A stretch of 64,000 nucleotides of DNA from assembly GCA_020634415.1 (NCBI GenBank), contig JACKBT010000024.1:1-64000 (forward strand), read 5' to 3'. Made by a program: the position numbers and the translations under genes. Below are positions 43,757-52,850 of this stretch, piece by piece (within the stretch, counting starts at the first letter, position 1; each line of letters starts with the position of its first letter). The stretch comes from Ardenticatenaceae bacterium. GTDB lineage: Bacteria; Chloroflexota; Anaerolineae; Promineifilales; Promineifilaceae. A model generated the notes under the pieces. It did not search any database. It was not told the origin of the DNA and saw nothing but the letters and a program-made list of their open reading frames with translations.

Positions 43757-44782
43757 ATGTCCGCAGAAAGTAAGAATATCGTTGAACTCATCCGCCTTGC
43801 CTTTGATGAAGAAGAACTAAAAGAGTTGGTCTATGACCTGGAATTTGATTTTGAAGATTTGCCTGCTTCTTTAGGCAAATCAGGTAAAGTGTTGGAACTG
43901 GTTCGGATTTTTGAGCAAAACGGCCGTCTGCCCCAACTCGTCACAGCCGCCCGTGAACATCGTCCTCACCTGGAGTGGCCCGACACCAGCCACCCCTTCT
44001 CCCCCGCCGAACTGTACGGCGAATCCACCAAACCCTTCCTCGATCATGAACCTGCCAGAGAGAATATGCTCCTCATCCCGGCTGGCCCCTTCCTCATGGG
44101 CAGCCAGCCCGGTGAAAACATACCCAGCTATGAACAGCCGCAGCACGAAGTAGACTTGCCCGCCTACTATCTGTGCCAATACCCCGTCACCAATGCCCAA
44201 TATGCAGAATTTATCAAAGCCACCAAACACCCCAAGCCAGAAAAAGTAGGCTGGTTTGGCCTCAAACCACCGGCCAAAAAGATGGATCATCCGGTGGTGG
44301 GGGTAAGCTGGAATGACGCGCAGGCTTACTGTAAATGGCTGAGTGAACAGACAGGACGGCCGTATCGCCTGCCCACCGAAGCGGAATGGGAAAAAGCCGC
44401 ACGGGGTACAGACGGCCGTCTCTATCCCTGGGGCAATGAATGGGAAGCCAGTCGGTGTAACAGCGAGGGGAGTGAGACAACGGCCGTTACCGCCCATCCC
44501 ACCGGAGCCAGCCCCTACGGCTGCCTCGACATGGCCGGCAACGCCAGCGAATGGACAACCACCCTATGGGGCGACAACATCTCCGATTGCACCTACCTCT
44601 ACCCCTATCGGGCCAAAGACGGCCGCGAAAACCTCGAAGCCGAAGGCACCGTCTACCGCATCTTTCGCGGCGGCTCCTACGAAAGCAGCCCCGCTGAACT
44701 GCGCTGCGCGGCTCGCAACTGGTACGTTCCCGACAACAAAGATCGGCGACGCAGCTTCAGGTTAGCCCTCTCCCACTTTTAG
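43757..44782 (+). CDS. EAD-FGE protein (effector-associated domain plus formylglycine-generating-enzyme-like domain)
   Basis: The 341-residue protein has an N-terminal helical domain of about 70 residues, NIVELIRLAFDEEELKELV then DFEDLP and LELVRIFEQNGRLPQLV, which matches the effector-associated domains (EADs) of bacterial conflict systems. Then comes an FGE-sulfatase (SUMF1-like) domain: IPAGPFLMGS, QYPVTNAQYAEF, PVVGVSWNDAQAYCKWLS, YRLPTEAEWEKAARG and FRGGSYESSPAELRCAAR. In such systems EADs act as adaptors that bring effectors to their regulators, and the FGE-like domain may be catalytic or serve as a ligand-binding scaffold. The two copper-binding Cys of active FGE are not evident. First gene of a three-gene operon. 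Confidence 0.85.
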   Translation: MSAESKNIVELIRLAFDEEELKELVYDLEFDFEDLPASLGKSGKVLELVRIFEQNGRLPQLVTAAREHRPHLEWPDTSHPFSPAELYGESTKPFLDHEPARENMLLIPAGPFLMGSQPGENIPSYEQPQHEVDLPAYYLCQYPVTNAQYAEFIKATKHPKPEKVGWFGLKPPAKKMDHPVVGVSWNDAQAYCKWLSEQTGRPYRLPTEAEWEKAARGTDGRLYPWGNEWEASRCNSEGSETTAVTAHPTGASPYGCLDMAGNASEWTTTLWGDNISDCTYLYPYRAKDGRENLEAEGTVYRIFRGGSYESSPAELRCAARNWYVPDNKDRRRSFRLALSHF

Positions 44783-44844
44783 CATCACATTTTGAGGAGT
44801 AAGCTGTATCTGCTCCATCAGTCAACAAATTAGGAACTCCTATC

Positions 44845-45831
44845 ATGGCAAGAAATCAAACAGATTGGCGTACTCTTATTCGGCGTATCAAAAGTGGCAA
44901 ATTCGTCCCCATCATCAGCGATAGAGTCTACTTCCCCGGCCCCAACTCCCTCATTCAAGATTGGGCCAAACAGATAAACTACCCCTATCCAGTCAGCCAA
45001 AACACATCCCTGCCCCAACTGGCCCAATTCCTCAGCGCCACCAGCCGCGATGACCTCACCGCCAAAGAAGACTTCCTCGACTTTTCCAAGCAATACATGC
45101 TCGACACCTTGCGCGACGAAGCCACCCCCGAACAAGAAAACATCCTCGACATCCTCGAAGACGAAATTTATGACATTACCTTTTCTCAAGCCTGTGCCCG
45201 CGCTGGTTATCCCAAATATAACGATGAATTTGAAAACCCCCTCCGTATTTTGGCCGAACTACCCATCTCCATATACATCACCACCAGCTACTACGACTTC
45301 TTAGAAGTAGCCTTGCGCCAGGCCGGCAAAGAACCCTACTCCGAAATATGTTACTGGTACGACGAACTAGACGACATCCCCTCCATCTTTGAAGACGATC
45401 CCGATTTTGATCCGACCCCCGAAACGCCCTTAGTCTACCATCTGCACGGTACAGATGAGCATCCCTCCTCTCTCGTCCTCACCGAAGATGATTATCTCGA
45501 CTTCCTCGTCAAAGTCTCCGAAGACACCGAAGCCATCCCCCGCCGCGTGGCCCAGGCCCTGGTAGACTCTTCCCTCATGCTCACCGGCTTTCGCCTGGAA
45601 GATTGGAACTTCAAAGTGATTTTTCGCGGCTTAGTCAAAAGCAAGCGCGACAGCCGCCGCCGCCTAAGCATGTCCGTTCAGTTTGACCCCAAAAAATACA
45701 AACTGGAAGACGTAGACATCCGCGATGTACAAGAATATTTGGAACGCTACTTTGGCAAAGCCAACTTTGATATTTATTGGGGAGATACCCTGAGCTTCTT
45801 GCAAGAACTTTGGGAAAATTGGGAAAGCTAA
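44845..45831 (+). CDS. SIR2-like domain protein
   Basis: The 328-residue protein matches the SIR2-like group found in defence systems: YITTSYYDFLE (about 144-154, usual TTNYD), VYHLHG (197-202) and LMLTGFRLEDWNF (244-256). These proteins typically hydrolyse or sense NAD+. The catalytic His of HLHG is kept, but the usual Asn of TTNYD is Ser here and the N-terminal GAGxS loop reads ISDRVYFPG, so NADase activity is not certain. It lies 62 bases after the EAD-FGE gene and two bases before the STAND gene, so it should be co-expressed with both. Confidence 0.8.
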   Translation: MARNQTDWRTLIRRIKSGKFVPIISDRVYFPGPNSLIQDWAKQINYPYPVSQNTSLPQLAQFLSATSRDDLTAKEDFLDFSKQYMLDTLRDEATPEQENILDILEDEIYDITFSQACARAGYPKYNDEFENPLRILAELPISIYITTSYYDFLEVALRQAGKEPYSEICYWYDELDDIPSIFEDDPDFDPTPETPLVYHLHGTDEHPSSLVLTEDDYLDFLVKVSEDTEAIPRRVAQALVDSSLMLTGFRLEDWNFKVIFRGLVKSKRDSRRRLSMSVQFDPKKYKLEDVDIRDVQEYLERYFGKANFDIYWGDTLSFLQELWENWES

Positions 45832-45833
45832 GC

Positions 45834-48800
45834 ATGGCCGATCATACCATTAATCCTTACGTTGGCCCCCGCACCTTTGAAGAAGACGATGCCCAGTTCT
45901 TCTTTGGTCGTGATCGGGAAGCCCGTGAACTGCTCTCATTAGTTATCTCTGAACCGCTCGTTCTATTCTATGCCCAGTCCGGTGCTGGCAAAAGCTCCCT
46001 CATCAACACCAAGCTCATCCCCGGCCTGCGGCAAGAGGGGTTTGTGGTCCTGCCTGTTTCTCGAGTGGGCGGAGAACTGCCGGCGGGCATTGGTGATGTC
46101 GAAAATGTATTTGCTTTCAATTTGCTGCTAAGCCTGAATCGTGATGCCGGTGTGGATGTAGGCACCTTGACCCAAACCACAATCTCTGATTATTTACAAG
46201 CACGCAAAGAACGAGATTTAGCTAATTATCAGCCAGTTAAACTGGATGACGACGATGATGATTGGGAAGACGATGAAGAGCCAGCACGGGTCTTGATTAT
46301 TGATCAGTTTGAGGAAATTGTAACAACTCACTTGTCGCGTTGGACAGAGCGGAAGGCTTTTTTTGAGCAGTTGAGTGATGCCATGCGGGATGACCCGCTG
46401 CTGTGGGTGGTGTTATCCTTGCGTGAGGATTTTGTCGCTGCCTTAGATCCTTTTGCCCGGTTGCTGCCCAATCGTTTGCGGCAGCGTTTTCATATGGAAC
46501 GGATGGGGGCCTCGGCCGCACGCCAGGCAGTGGAACAACCAGCCAAGCAAAACGGCCGTCCCTTTGCCTCTGGTGTCGCTAAATCCCTGGTAGACAACCT
46601 GCGCCAACTGCGCACCCAAGAACAGCAAGAAGAAATCCTCATCGGTCAATACATCGAACCAGTCCAGTTGCAAGTTGTCTGCTACCAACTGTGGCAAAAC
46701 CTCAAAGACCGCCCCCCCGCACCCATCACCCAGGAAGATGTCAACGAACTAGGCAATGTGGATGCGGCCCTTTCCCAATTTTACGAACAGGCCATTGCCA
46801 ACGTCCTCCAAGAAACAGGTGTCTCTGAACTAAGCCTACGCAACTGGTTTGATCGGCAGCTTATTACCGAAGCCGAGACACGCGGCACAGTGTACCAGGG
46901 CAAAGAAGAAACGGCCGGTTTAGATAACCGCGTCGTTCAACGTCTTGCCAACCAGTTTTTGCTCCGCGCCGAAATTCGTGCCGGTGGCACCTGGTTTGAA
47001 CTGGTGCATGATCGTTTTGTCTCCCCCATCTTGCAAGCCAATCAAACCTGGCGCTTAAAACAAAGCCCCCTCATTCGCGCCGCCGAAGAGTGGGATCGCG
47101 CCGGACGGCCGCGCAACATGCTCTATCAGGGCGAGCAGCTTGAAGCCGCTTTAGCCAGTGCCCACCGCGACTCCCTAGAGCCAATCGTCCAACGCTTCCT
47201 CACCACCAGTGAAGATGCCCAAAGCCAACGTGATCTAGAAAAGACACGCGGTCAAATGGAAGAACAGCGCCAACGCGCCGAAGCCGAAGCCCGCACCGCC
47301 CAACGCCTGCGTCGTTTAACGGCCGCTTTGGTCGTCGTCTTTTTATTGGCCGTAGCAGCGGCCGTTTACGCCACCTATGAAGCAGGGCGAGCCAGCACCA
47401 ACGAAGAAATAGCCAGACAAAACGCCGCCGAAGCCCAGCAAAACGCCGCCCTGGCCGCCACCCGCGAATACGAAGCCCACATCCACGCCGAAGCTGAGGC
47501 CACCAGTGCCGCCGAAGCTGCCGCCAATGCCGAATTGGCTCAAGAAAACGCCAATCTGGCCGCTACCAGAGAGGCCGAGGCTGTTGCCAATGCCCAACTC
47601 GCTGCCCAAAACGAAGCGGATGCCCTGGCCGCTCGTGCCGAAGCCGAAGCCAACGCCGCCGAAGCCGAAGAAAATGCCGCCCTGGCCGCCGAAAACGCCG
47701 CCCGCGCCCAGCAATTAAGCCGACTTTCCCTGGCCCAATCACTCAGCTCCACCGCCCCCCGCCTCATTGACCGCACCAACAATACAGAACTGGCAACGCT
47801 GCTGGCAGTAGAAGCCTATCATGTCAACCGTTCGCTGCAAATTGAACTGCTTGAGTCCGTGGATGATTCACTGCGCGAAATATTGGCCGAATCCTATTTT
47901 AATATCGTTTTGGAAGGTCATGAAGAGTTTGTGCATAGTGCTGCGTTTAGCTACGATGGGGCCTGGCTGGCTACCGCCGATACGCAGGGCACGGTCCTCC
48001 TATGGAACTTAACTGAGCCAGACGTGCCATCAATAGCGTTAGAAGGCCATAACACAATGGTCAGTGCAGTGGCTTTTAGCCACGACGGCCGTTGGCTGGC
48101 CACCGCCGACATCAGCGGCCTGATTCTACTTTGGAATATCGCCTCACGAAACGCCATCCCCCTGGAACAACACGCCAATAGGGTCGAATATCTGGCCTTT
48201 ACCCTCGACAACGAACTGGTTTCGGCCGAAGCCACCCAAATCGTATACCGCTGGCCCCTGGCCAACCTGGAAACTGACGACGAATTCGTTCCCGAACGAA
48301 TTCTCGGCCTCAATCCCGTCCATCAAATTGTTGGTTTTAGCCCCGATGGCACCCTGTTGGTTACCGCCAATGGCTTCCACACGCTCAGTTTGTGGGATAT
48401 TACCCTGCCCGGTGTCGCCCAAATTGACCTCTATTTTGAAGGTAACGAGGCCCCCATTACCTCGGTGGCCTTTAGTGCCGATATGCTGACGCTGGCTTCA
48501 GCGAACGAAGATGGCACGATTCGGGTATGGGATCTCAGAACAAGAAGTACCGTTCCGGCACGTATTGAGACACGAGATGGATCGAGTGACATTGCCCTTT
48601 CGCCAGACGGCCGTCTCCTAAGCACCATCAGCGGCCAAGTGTCCGATCTGGCCGTTGTTCTGTGGGATTTGTCCTTTTTCAAAGATGAGCGGCGCATTGC
48701 CCCGCGTGATGGCGATGCTGTGCAATTAGGCGGCCATACCTCCAACATTCGCACCGTCGCCATCAGCCCCGATGGGCTGCACATGGTCACGGGCGGTGAT

Positions 48801-50780
48801 GATATGACCGTCCGCTTGTGGGATTTGGGGCCAGCACCCGCCGCCCCCCTAAGCCTGGATGCCAATGGCACAGGGGCAACGGCCGTTGCCGTCACCCCCG
48901 ACGACAGCCTGTTCCTGGTTGGCAATGAAATGGGCGAAATACTCGTCTGGAACATGGCCGACGTCTCCCAAAAGCCCGAAAACCCCTTAGCCATTCTAAA
49001 GGGCCACGAAGGCCGTATCTGGGAACTTCTCGTAACGGCCGATGGCGAAAAACTCATCTCCACCGGTGATGATGGCCTCATCCAAATTTGGAGCCTGGCA
49101 CCTGTGGATGACAGACCGCTGTTCACCTTCAGCAGCGGCGACAGCCCCATATATGGATTAGCCCTTAGCCTCGACAGTTCAACCCTGGCCACAGGCGACG
49201 GCGACGGCCTCATCCACTTCTGGCCCTTTGCCGACATATTAGCCGGTGAAGAAGCTGAACCCATCGTCCTGACCGGGCACGAAGGCTGGGTGGATGATCT
49301 GGCCTACAGCCCCGATGGGCAATGGTTGGCCTCTGGCGGTTTTGATTCCTCCGTATTCCTCTGGGACATCAGCCAGGTACAGGAATTCGACGATCTCGCC
49401 AACCTCATCCCCACACGCCTGGCTGGTCACAGTGATAACGTGTCCGCCGTAGCCTTCAGCCCGGCTGGACATTATTTGGCTTCTGGCAGCTACGACAACA
49501 CCGTCCTGCTGCACGATCTAGAACATCTTGATGCGCCCGCCATAATGCTCTTAGGGCATAACGATTATGTGTATGATGTAGCTTTTAGTCCCGATGGCGA
49601 CTTTCTGGCATCCTCCAGTTGGGATCGCACCATAGATGTTTGGGATATGCAAGCCATCACAAGTAGCAATGCTTCGCCAGCACCGACTGGTTTGCGCGGC
49701 CATCAAGGGCAGGTTGTGGGCATCACCTTCAACAGCGACGGTCAATTACTGTTTTCTGCCAGTTTGGATGGCACAGCCCGGGTCTGGAGCGCCCAGGTGG
49801 ATGGCTTCGTAACGCTGGCCTGCCGTGAAGTGCATCGCAATCTCACCTGGCAAGAGTGGCAGCGTTATCTCGAAGGGGATGACTATCGCCTGACCTGCCC
49901 CGACCTGCCTGTCCATCCCTCCTACATTGAATCGGCGCGGGAAATGGCGCGGCGGCAGGAGGTGGAGCAGGCGATTGCCCGTTTTGAACATGCCATCGCG
50001 CTGGGGGCCGAGCTAGATTTTGATCCGGAGGCGGAAGCCCATTTTGAAGCAGCCCAAGGTATCGTCATGAATGGTTTACGGCAGGCTGAATTGGGTAATA
50101 TTGAAGCGGCCGTTAATGCGTTTGCCGACGCGCAAACCCTGGGTGAGGCTGTAGAAATTAGCAGCGAAGAATGGCAGCAATTATGTCAACTAGGCAGCGA
50201 GTGGCACCAAACGGCCGTTGTCCTTGAGGCGTGTGCAACGGCCGTTACCCTGGCCGCCAGCAGCGAGGATGTCACCTTAAACCAGGAACTTTGCCGGTTA
50301 GCCGCCGATCCGGAACTCACCACCACCATGCTGCCCGCCTGCCAATATGTTGCCCAATCAGTCACCGACAGCGGTGATGTTTACCAATCCTACCAGCTAT
50401 GCCAATTACAAAATGACATTAGCCAGCTAAGCACCATCGTCACCCCCGCCTGTGATCTAGTCGCCAGCCAAACCCACACCATCACCGTGCGCACAAGCAG
50501 CGTTGGATATATTGCCTCCGGGCAGGGTGAATTGTGGTCATTTGAAGGCACAGAAGGTCAATCAGTGACCATCAATCTGGCCGCCAGCGTGGACTCTTTG
50601 GATACCTACCTCATCCTCATCGGCCCCGATGGCGAAGTCATAGACGAGAACGACGACTTCGGCGACAGCTTCGATTCGCGTCTGGAAGATGTGGCTCTGC
50701 CCACTGCTGGCACATACCTCATCGTCGTGCGCGGCTTCGATGAATCTTCCGTTGGCGCGTACACCATCACCTTGCAATAA
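45834..50780 (+). CDS. Giant STAND-type ATPase with TM helix, 14 WD40 repeats and PPC domain
   Basis: The 1648-residue protein has in order: an nSTAND ATPase (P-loop SGAGKSS at 49-55, Walker B VLIIDQFEEI near 153-162, with a run of Asp residues just before it); a winged-helix and helical arm to about 485; one transmembrane helix (about 496-515); an Ala/Glu/Asn-rich coiled coil (about 520-625); about 14 WD40 repeats (about 690-1320), enough for two propellers; a helical region; and a C-terminal PPC-type beta domain (about 1545-1648). Related proteins sense invaders through their repeats and oligomerise. I chose the ATG at 45834, two bases after the SIR2 gene. Topology (ATPase inside, propellers outside) is inferred. 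Confidence 0.87.
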   Translation: MADHTINPYVGPRTFEEDDAQFFFGRDREARELLSLVISEPLVLFYAQSGAGKSSLINTKLIPGLRQEGFVVLPVSRVGGELPAGIGDVENVFAFNLLLSLNRDAGVDVGTLTQTTISDYLQARKERDLANYQPVKLDDDDDDWEDDEEPARVLIIDQFEEIVTTHLSRWTERKAFFEQLSDAMRDDPLLWVVLSLREDFVAALDPFARLLPNRLRQRFHMERMGASAARQAVEQPAKQNGRPFASGVAKSLVDNLRQLRTQEQQEEILIGQYIEPVQLQVVCYQLWQNLKDRPPAPITQEDVNELGNVDAALSQFYEQAIANVLQETGVSELSLRNWFDRQLITEAETRGTVYQGKEETAGLDNRVVQRLANQFLLRAEIRAGGTWFELVHDRFVSPILQANQTWRLKQSPLIRAAEEWDRAGRPRNMLYQGEQLEAALASAHRDSLEPIVQRFLTTSEDAQSQRDLEKTRGQMEEQRQRAEAEARTAQRLRRLTAALVVVFLLAVAAAVYATYEAGRASTNEEIARQNAAEAQQNAALAATREYEAHIHAEAEATSAAEAAANAELAQENANLAATREAEAVANAQLAAQNEADALAARAEAEANAAEAEENAALAAENAARAQQLSRLSLAQSLSSTAPRLIDRTNNTELATLLAVEAYHVNRSLQIELLESVDDSLREILAESYFNIVLEGHEEFVHSAAFSYDGAWLATADTQGTVLLWNLTEPDVPSIALEGHNTMVSAVAFSHDGRWLATADISGLILLWNIASRNAIPLEQHANRVEYLAFTLDNELVSAEATQIVYRWPLANLETDDEFVPERILGLNPVHQIVGFSPDGTLLVTANGFHTLSLWDITLPGVAQIDLYFEGNEAPITSVAFSADMLTLASANEDGTIRVWDLRTRSTVPARIETRDGSSDIALSPDGRLLSTISGQVSDLAVVLWDLSFFKDERRIAPRDGDAVQLGGHTSNIRTVAISPDGLHMVTGGDDMTVRLWDLGPAPAAPLSLDANGTGATAVAVTPDDSLFLVGNEMGEILVWNMADVSQKPENPLAILKGHEGRIWELLVTADGEKLISTGDDGLIQIWSLAPVDDRPLFTFSSGDSPIYGLALSLDSSTLATGDGDGLIHFWPFADILAGEEAEPIVLTGHEGWVDDLAYSPDGQWLASGGFDSSVFLWDISQVQEFDDLANLIPTRLAGHSDNVSAVAFSPAGHYLASGSYDNTVLLHDLEHLDAPAIMLLGHNDYVYDVAFSPDGDFLASSSWDRTIDVWDMQAITSSNASPAPTGLRGHQGQVVGITFNSDGQLLFSASLDGTARVWSAQVDGFVTLACREVHRNLTWQEWQRYLEGDDYRLTCPDLPVHPSYIESAREMARRQEVEQAIARFEHAIALGAELDFDPEAEAHFEAAQGIVMNGLRQAELGNIEAAVNAFADAQTLGEAVEISSEEWQQLCQLGSEWHQTAVVLEACATAVTLAASSEDVTLNQELCRLAADPELTTTMLPACQYVAQSVTDSGDVYQSYQLCQLQNDISQLSTIVTPACDLVASQTHTITVRTSSVGYIASGQGELWSFEGTEGQSVTINLAASVDSLDTYLILIGPDGEVIDENDDFGDSFDSRLEDVALPTAGTYLIVVRGFDESSVGAYTITLQ

Positions 50781-50785
50781 AAATA

Positions 50786-50848
50786 CAGTTCCCCACAGTT
50801 CCTCTCAGCCTCCCCACAAGGGGAACTCATAGGAACTCTGGGGAACTG
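50786..50848 (+). terminator. Terminator hairpin of the three-gene operon
   Basis: CAGTTCCCCACAGTTCCT (50786-50803) pairs with AGGAACTCTGGGGAACTG (50831-50848) with one mismatch, followed by TTTTC. Confidence 0.75.
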
Positions 50849-50866
50849 TTTTCACTTACCCCACCT

Positions 50867-51235
50867 CTACGTTTGACTCAAAATAAACTGATTAAGTGCC
50901 TCCCGTGCCGCTGGCAAATGCTGCATGGCCGTCCAATCGCCCAAAATATCCTTTGGCTGTGTGAAAGCCAGCAGCAGGTGAAAGGGATCTTGCTGTGTTG
51001 GTTGGCCCCCCGCGCTGGTTTGCTGCCAAAACGGCCGTAAATCCCCCTCCCAGCGCCCATACTGCACTCGCAGCCAGGGCCACACCACCGCAAACTCCTC
51101 CTGCACCTCCGCCACCGTCACCTTCCGCCGGTACACCCGCACCACCACCCGCTCCAGCCTATCCCAATACTCGGCAAACTCATCCAGACTGGCATTGTGC
51201 GACCACTGCCGCAAAAACTTGGAAAAAGGATTCAT
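50867..51235 (-). CDS. Uncharacterised protein
   Basis: The 122-residue protein is Trp- and Gln-rich with predicted helices (FSKFLRQWSHNASLDEFAEYW, RVVVRVYRRKVTVAEVQEEF). No family is recognised. The ATG at 51235 shares a base with the rpe stop (TGATG), so the two are translationally coupled. Confidence 0.6.
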   Translation of the reverse strand: MNPFSKFLRQWSHNASLDEFAEYWDRLERVVVRVYRRKVTVAEVQEEFAVVWPWLRVQYGRWEGDLRPFWQQTSAGGQPTQQDPFHLLLAFTQPKDILGDWTAMQHLPAAREALNQFILSQT

Positions 51236-51921
51236 CACACCTGCCGCTCATCCGCCCGGGCAATCGCCTCACGAAAGGCTTGTATATTTGCCGCCACCGA
51301 TTGCTTGCCGCCAAAAATAGCACTTCCCGCCACCAACGCCGTGGCCCCCGCCCGCACAATCTTGGCCGTATTAGCCGCCTTCACCCCCCCATCCACTTCC
51401 AGCCAGGCTTGGGGGTTGACCTGGTTAAGCATCTGGCGCAAACGGCCGATCTTCGCCAAACTCCCCGCAATAAACGACTGCCCGCCAAAACCAGGATTCA
51501 CCGACATAATCAGCACCAAATCCACCAGCGGCAGCACCTCCTCCAGCGTCACCAGCGGCGTCGCCGGATTCAGCGTCACCCCCGCCTTCACCCCCAACTG
51601 CTGAATGGCCTCCAGCGTCCGGTGCAAATGCGTACAAGCCTCCACATGCACCGTCAGCCTGTCCGCCCCCGCCTCTGCAAATTCCGCCAGGTACCGATCT
51701 GGTTTCTCAATCATCAAATGAACATCAAGCAGGGTGTTGGTCTGATCCGCTAACGGCCGTAACGCCGCCACCACATTCGGCCCAAAACTGATATTAGGCA
51801 CAAAATGCCCATCCATAATATCCACATGCAGCCAATCCGCCCCCGCCGCCACCGCCTCCGCCACATGCGCCTCCAGCCGAGACAAATCCGCCGCTAAAAT
51901 AGAAGGTGCAATCTTAATCAT
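51235..51921 (-). CDS. rpe: Ribulose-phosphate 3-epimerase
   Basis: The 228-residue TIM-barrel enzyme converts ribulose 5-phosphate and xylulose 5-phosphate. It starts IAPSILAADLSRL, then HVDIMDGHFVPNISFGP with metal-binding His and Asp, VHLMIEKPD, MSVNPGFGGQ and LEVDGGV with the second catalytic Asp. I chose the ATG at 51921; an upstream ATG four codons earlier is possible. The downstream hypothetical gene overlaps its stop. Confidence 0.95.
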   Translation of the reverse strand: MIKIAPSILAADLSRLEAHVAEAVAAGADWLHVDIMDGHFVPNISFGPNVVAALRPLADQTNTLLDVHLMIEKPDRYLAEFAEAGADRLTVHVEACTHLHRTLEAIQQLGVKAGVTLNPATPLVTLEEVLPLVDLVLIMSVNPGFGGQSFIAGSLAKIGRLRQMLNQVNPQAWLEVDGGVKAANTAKIVRAGATALVAGSAIFGGKQSVAANIQAFREAIARADERQV

Positions 51922-51936
51922 AATGAAATTCACGGA

Positions 51937-51983
51937 GGAGTGGAGGCTTTAGCCGGAACTGTTCCGGCTAAAGCCTCCACTCC
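51937..51983. repeat. Perfect inverted repeat with 23-base arms
   Basis: Arms starting GGAGTGGAGGCTTTAGCC and ending at CTCCACTCC meet at one central T (51960). It lies in the leader of rpe, 15 bases before the start, and ends where CTCCTCC reads as an anti-Shine-Dalgarno on this strand. A REP-like element or regulatory hairpin. Confidence 0.8.
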
Positions 51984-52011
51984 CACTGAAATCCCAAAGA
52001 GCCAAAGATAT

Positions 52012-52773
52012 CTATAAAACAGGTTTCTGCCCAATAAAAATCCCTTCACGCAGATAAAAAGTTGTCTTGCCCTTCTCAAATTGGGGCCGCAAAAAGGCGG
52101 CTGCCTCGCCGCCCACCTCCGACAACATCGAGCGCAAATAGCGCACAGTCGTGGCATCATGCCGCTTGGCCCAAAACTCAAAAGGCATCTCCTTGTCGAG
52201 GGCATCCTCCTGCAACAGGGTCAAGCCCGCCTCAGCATACGCCTCACGCCATTCATCCATGCTCAAACAACGGCCGTGACTGGGATCGCGGAACTTCTCG
52301 AACGCATTCACATAGTCGCCCGCCGCACCCTCCGGCACAACATTGTCCACAATCGCCAAAATGCCGCCCGGCTTCAACACTCGCGCCGACTCGCGCATAA
52401 AAGGAGCCACATTCACAAAATGATGGGGCGCAATGCGGCACGTCACCAGGTCAAACTTCCCGGCATCATAGGGCAAATCCTCCGCATCGGCGTATTCCAC
52501 CGTGATGTTTTTAAGCCCGCGCTCCTGTGCTTGCTGCTCGGCCACCGCCAGCATCTCTGGCGTAATGTCGGTGGCCCAAACGTGGGCCACATGCGGGGCA
52601 AAGGCAAAGGCCGTGTGCCCCGCAGCGGTGGCAATGTCCAGCACCAGCCAGTCCGGCTGCGCGGCGGTCAAGGCCACCAGCCGCGCCAGGCTGGCCCCTT
52701 TGGCATGAACCTTGCTGACAGCATATGAGGCCGCATTGGCCCCAAACTGTTCTTTAATACTCTGTCTGTCCAT
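52012..52773 (-). CDS. Class I SAM-dependent methyltransferase (UbiE/COQ5-like)
   Basis: The 253-residue protein has the Rossmann-type methyltransferase motifs: VLDIATAAGHTAFAFA (motif I), ATDITPEMLAVA (motif II acidic end), EYADAEDLPYDAGKFDLVTCRIAPHHF (post-I to motif II) and LKPGGILAIVDNVVPEG. It falls in the broad UbiE-like group, with substrate unknown. I chose the second of two adjacent ATG codons, 52773, for ribosome spacing after GAGGGA. Its neighbours give no pathway clue. Confidence 0.82.
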   Translation of the reverse strand: MDRQSIKEQFGANAASYAVSKVHAKGASLARLVALTAAQPDWLVLDIATAAGHTAFAFAPHVAHVWATDITPEMLAVAEQQAQERGLKNITVEYADAEDLPYDAGKFDLVTCRIAPHHFVNVAPFMRESARVLKPGGILAIVDNVVPEGAAGDYVNAFEKFRDPSHGRCLSMDEWREAYAEAGLTLLQEDALDKEMPFEFWAKRHDATTVRYLRSMLSEVGGEAAAFLRPQFEKGKTTFYLREGIFIGQKPVL

Positions 52774-52785
52774 CATTCCCTCTCT

Positions 52786-52850
52786 CGTAGGCGCGGTATC
52801 CCTACCGCGTCTGCTGCAAAAGCGCGATAAGAAATCGCGGCTACTTTTCA
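52786..52850. repeat. Twin-hairpin repeat
   Basis: GCGCGGTA-TCCC-TACCGCG and GCGCGAT-AAGAA-ATCGCG lie side by side, enclosed by GTAG/CTAC. It spans the gap between the lipoprotein gene and the methyltransferase. Confidence 0.65.
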
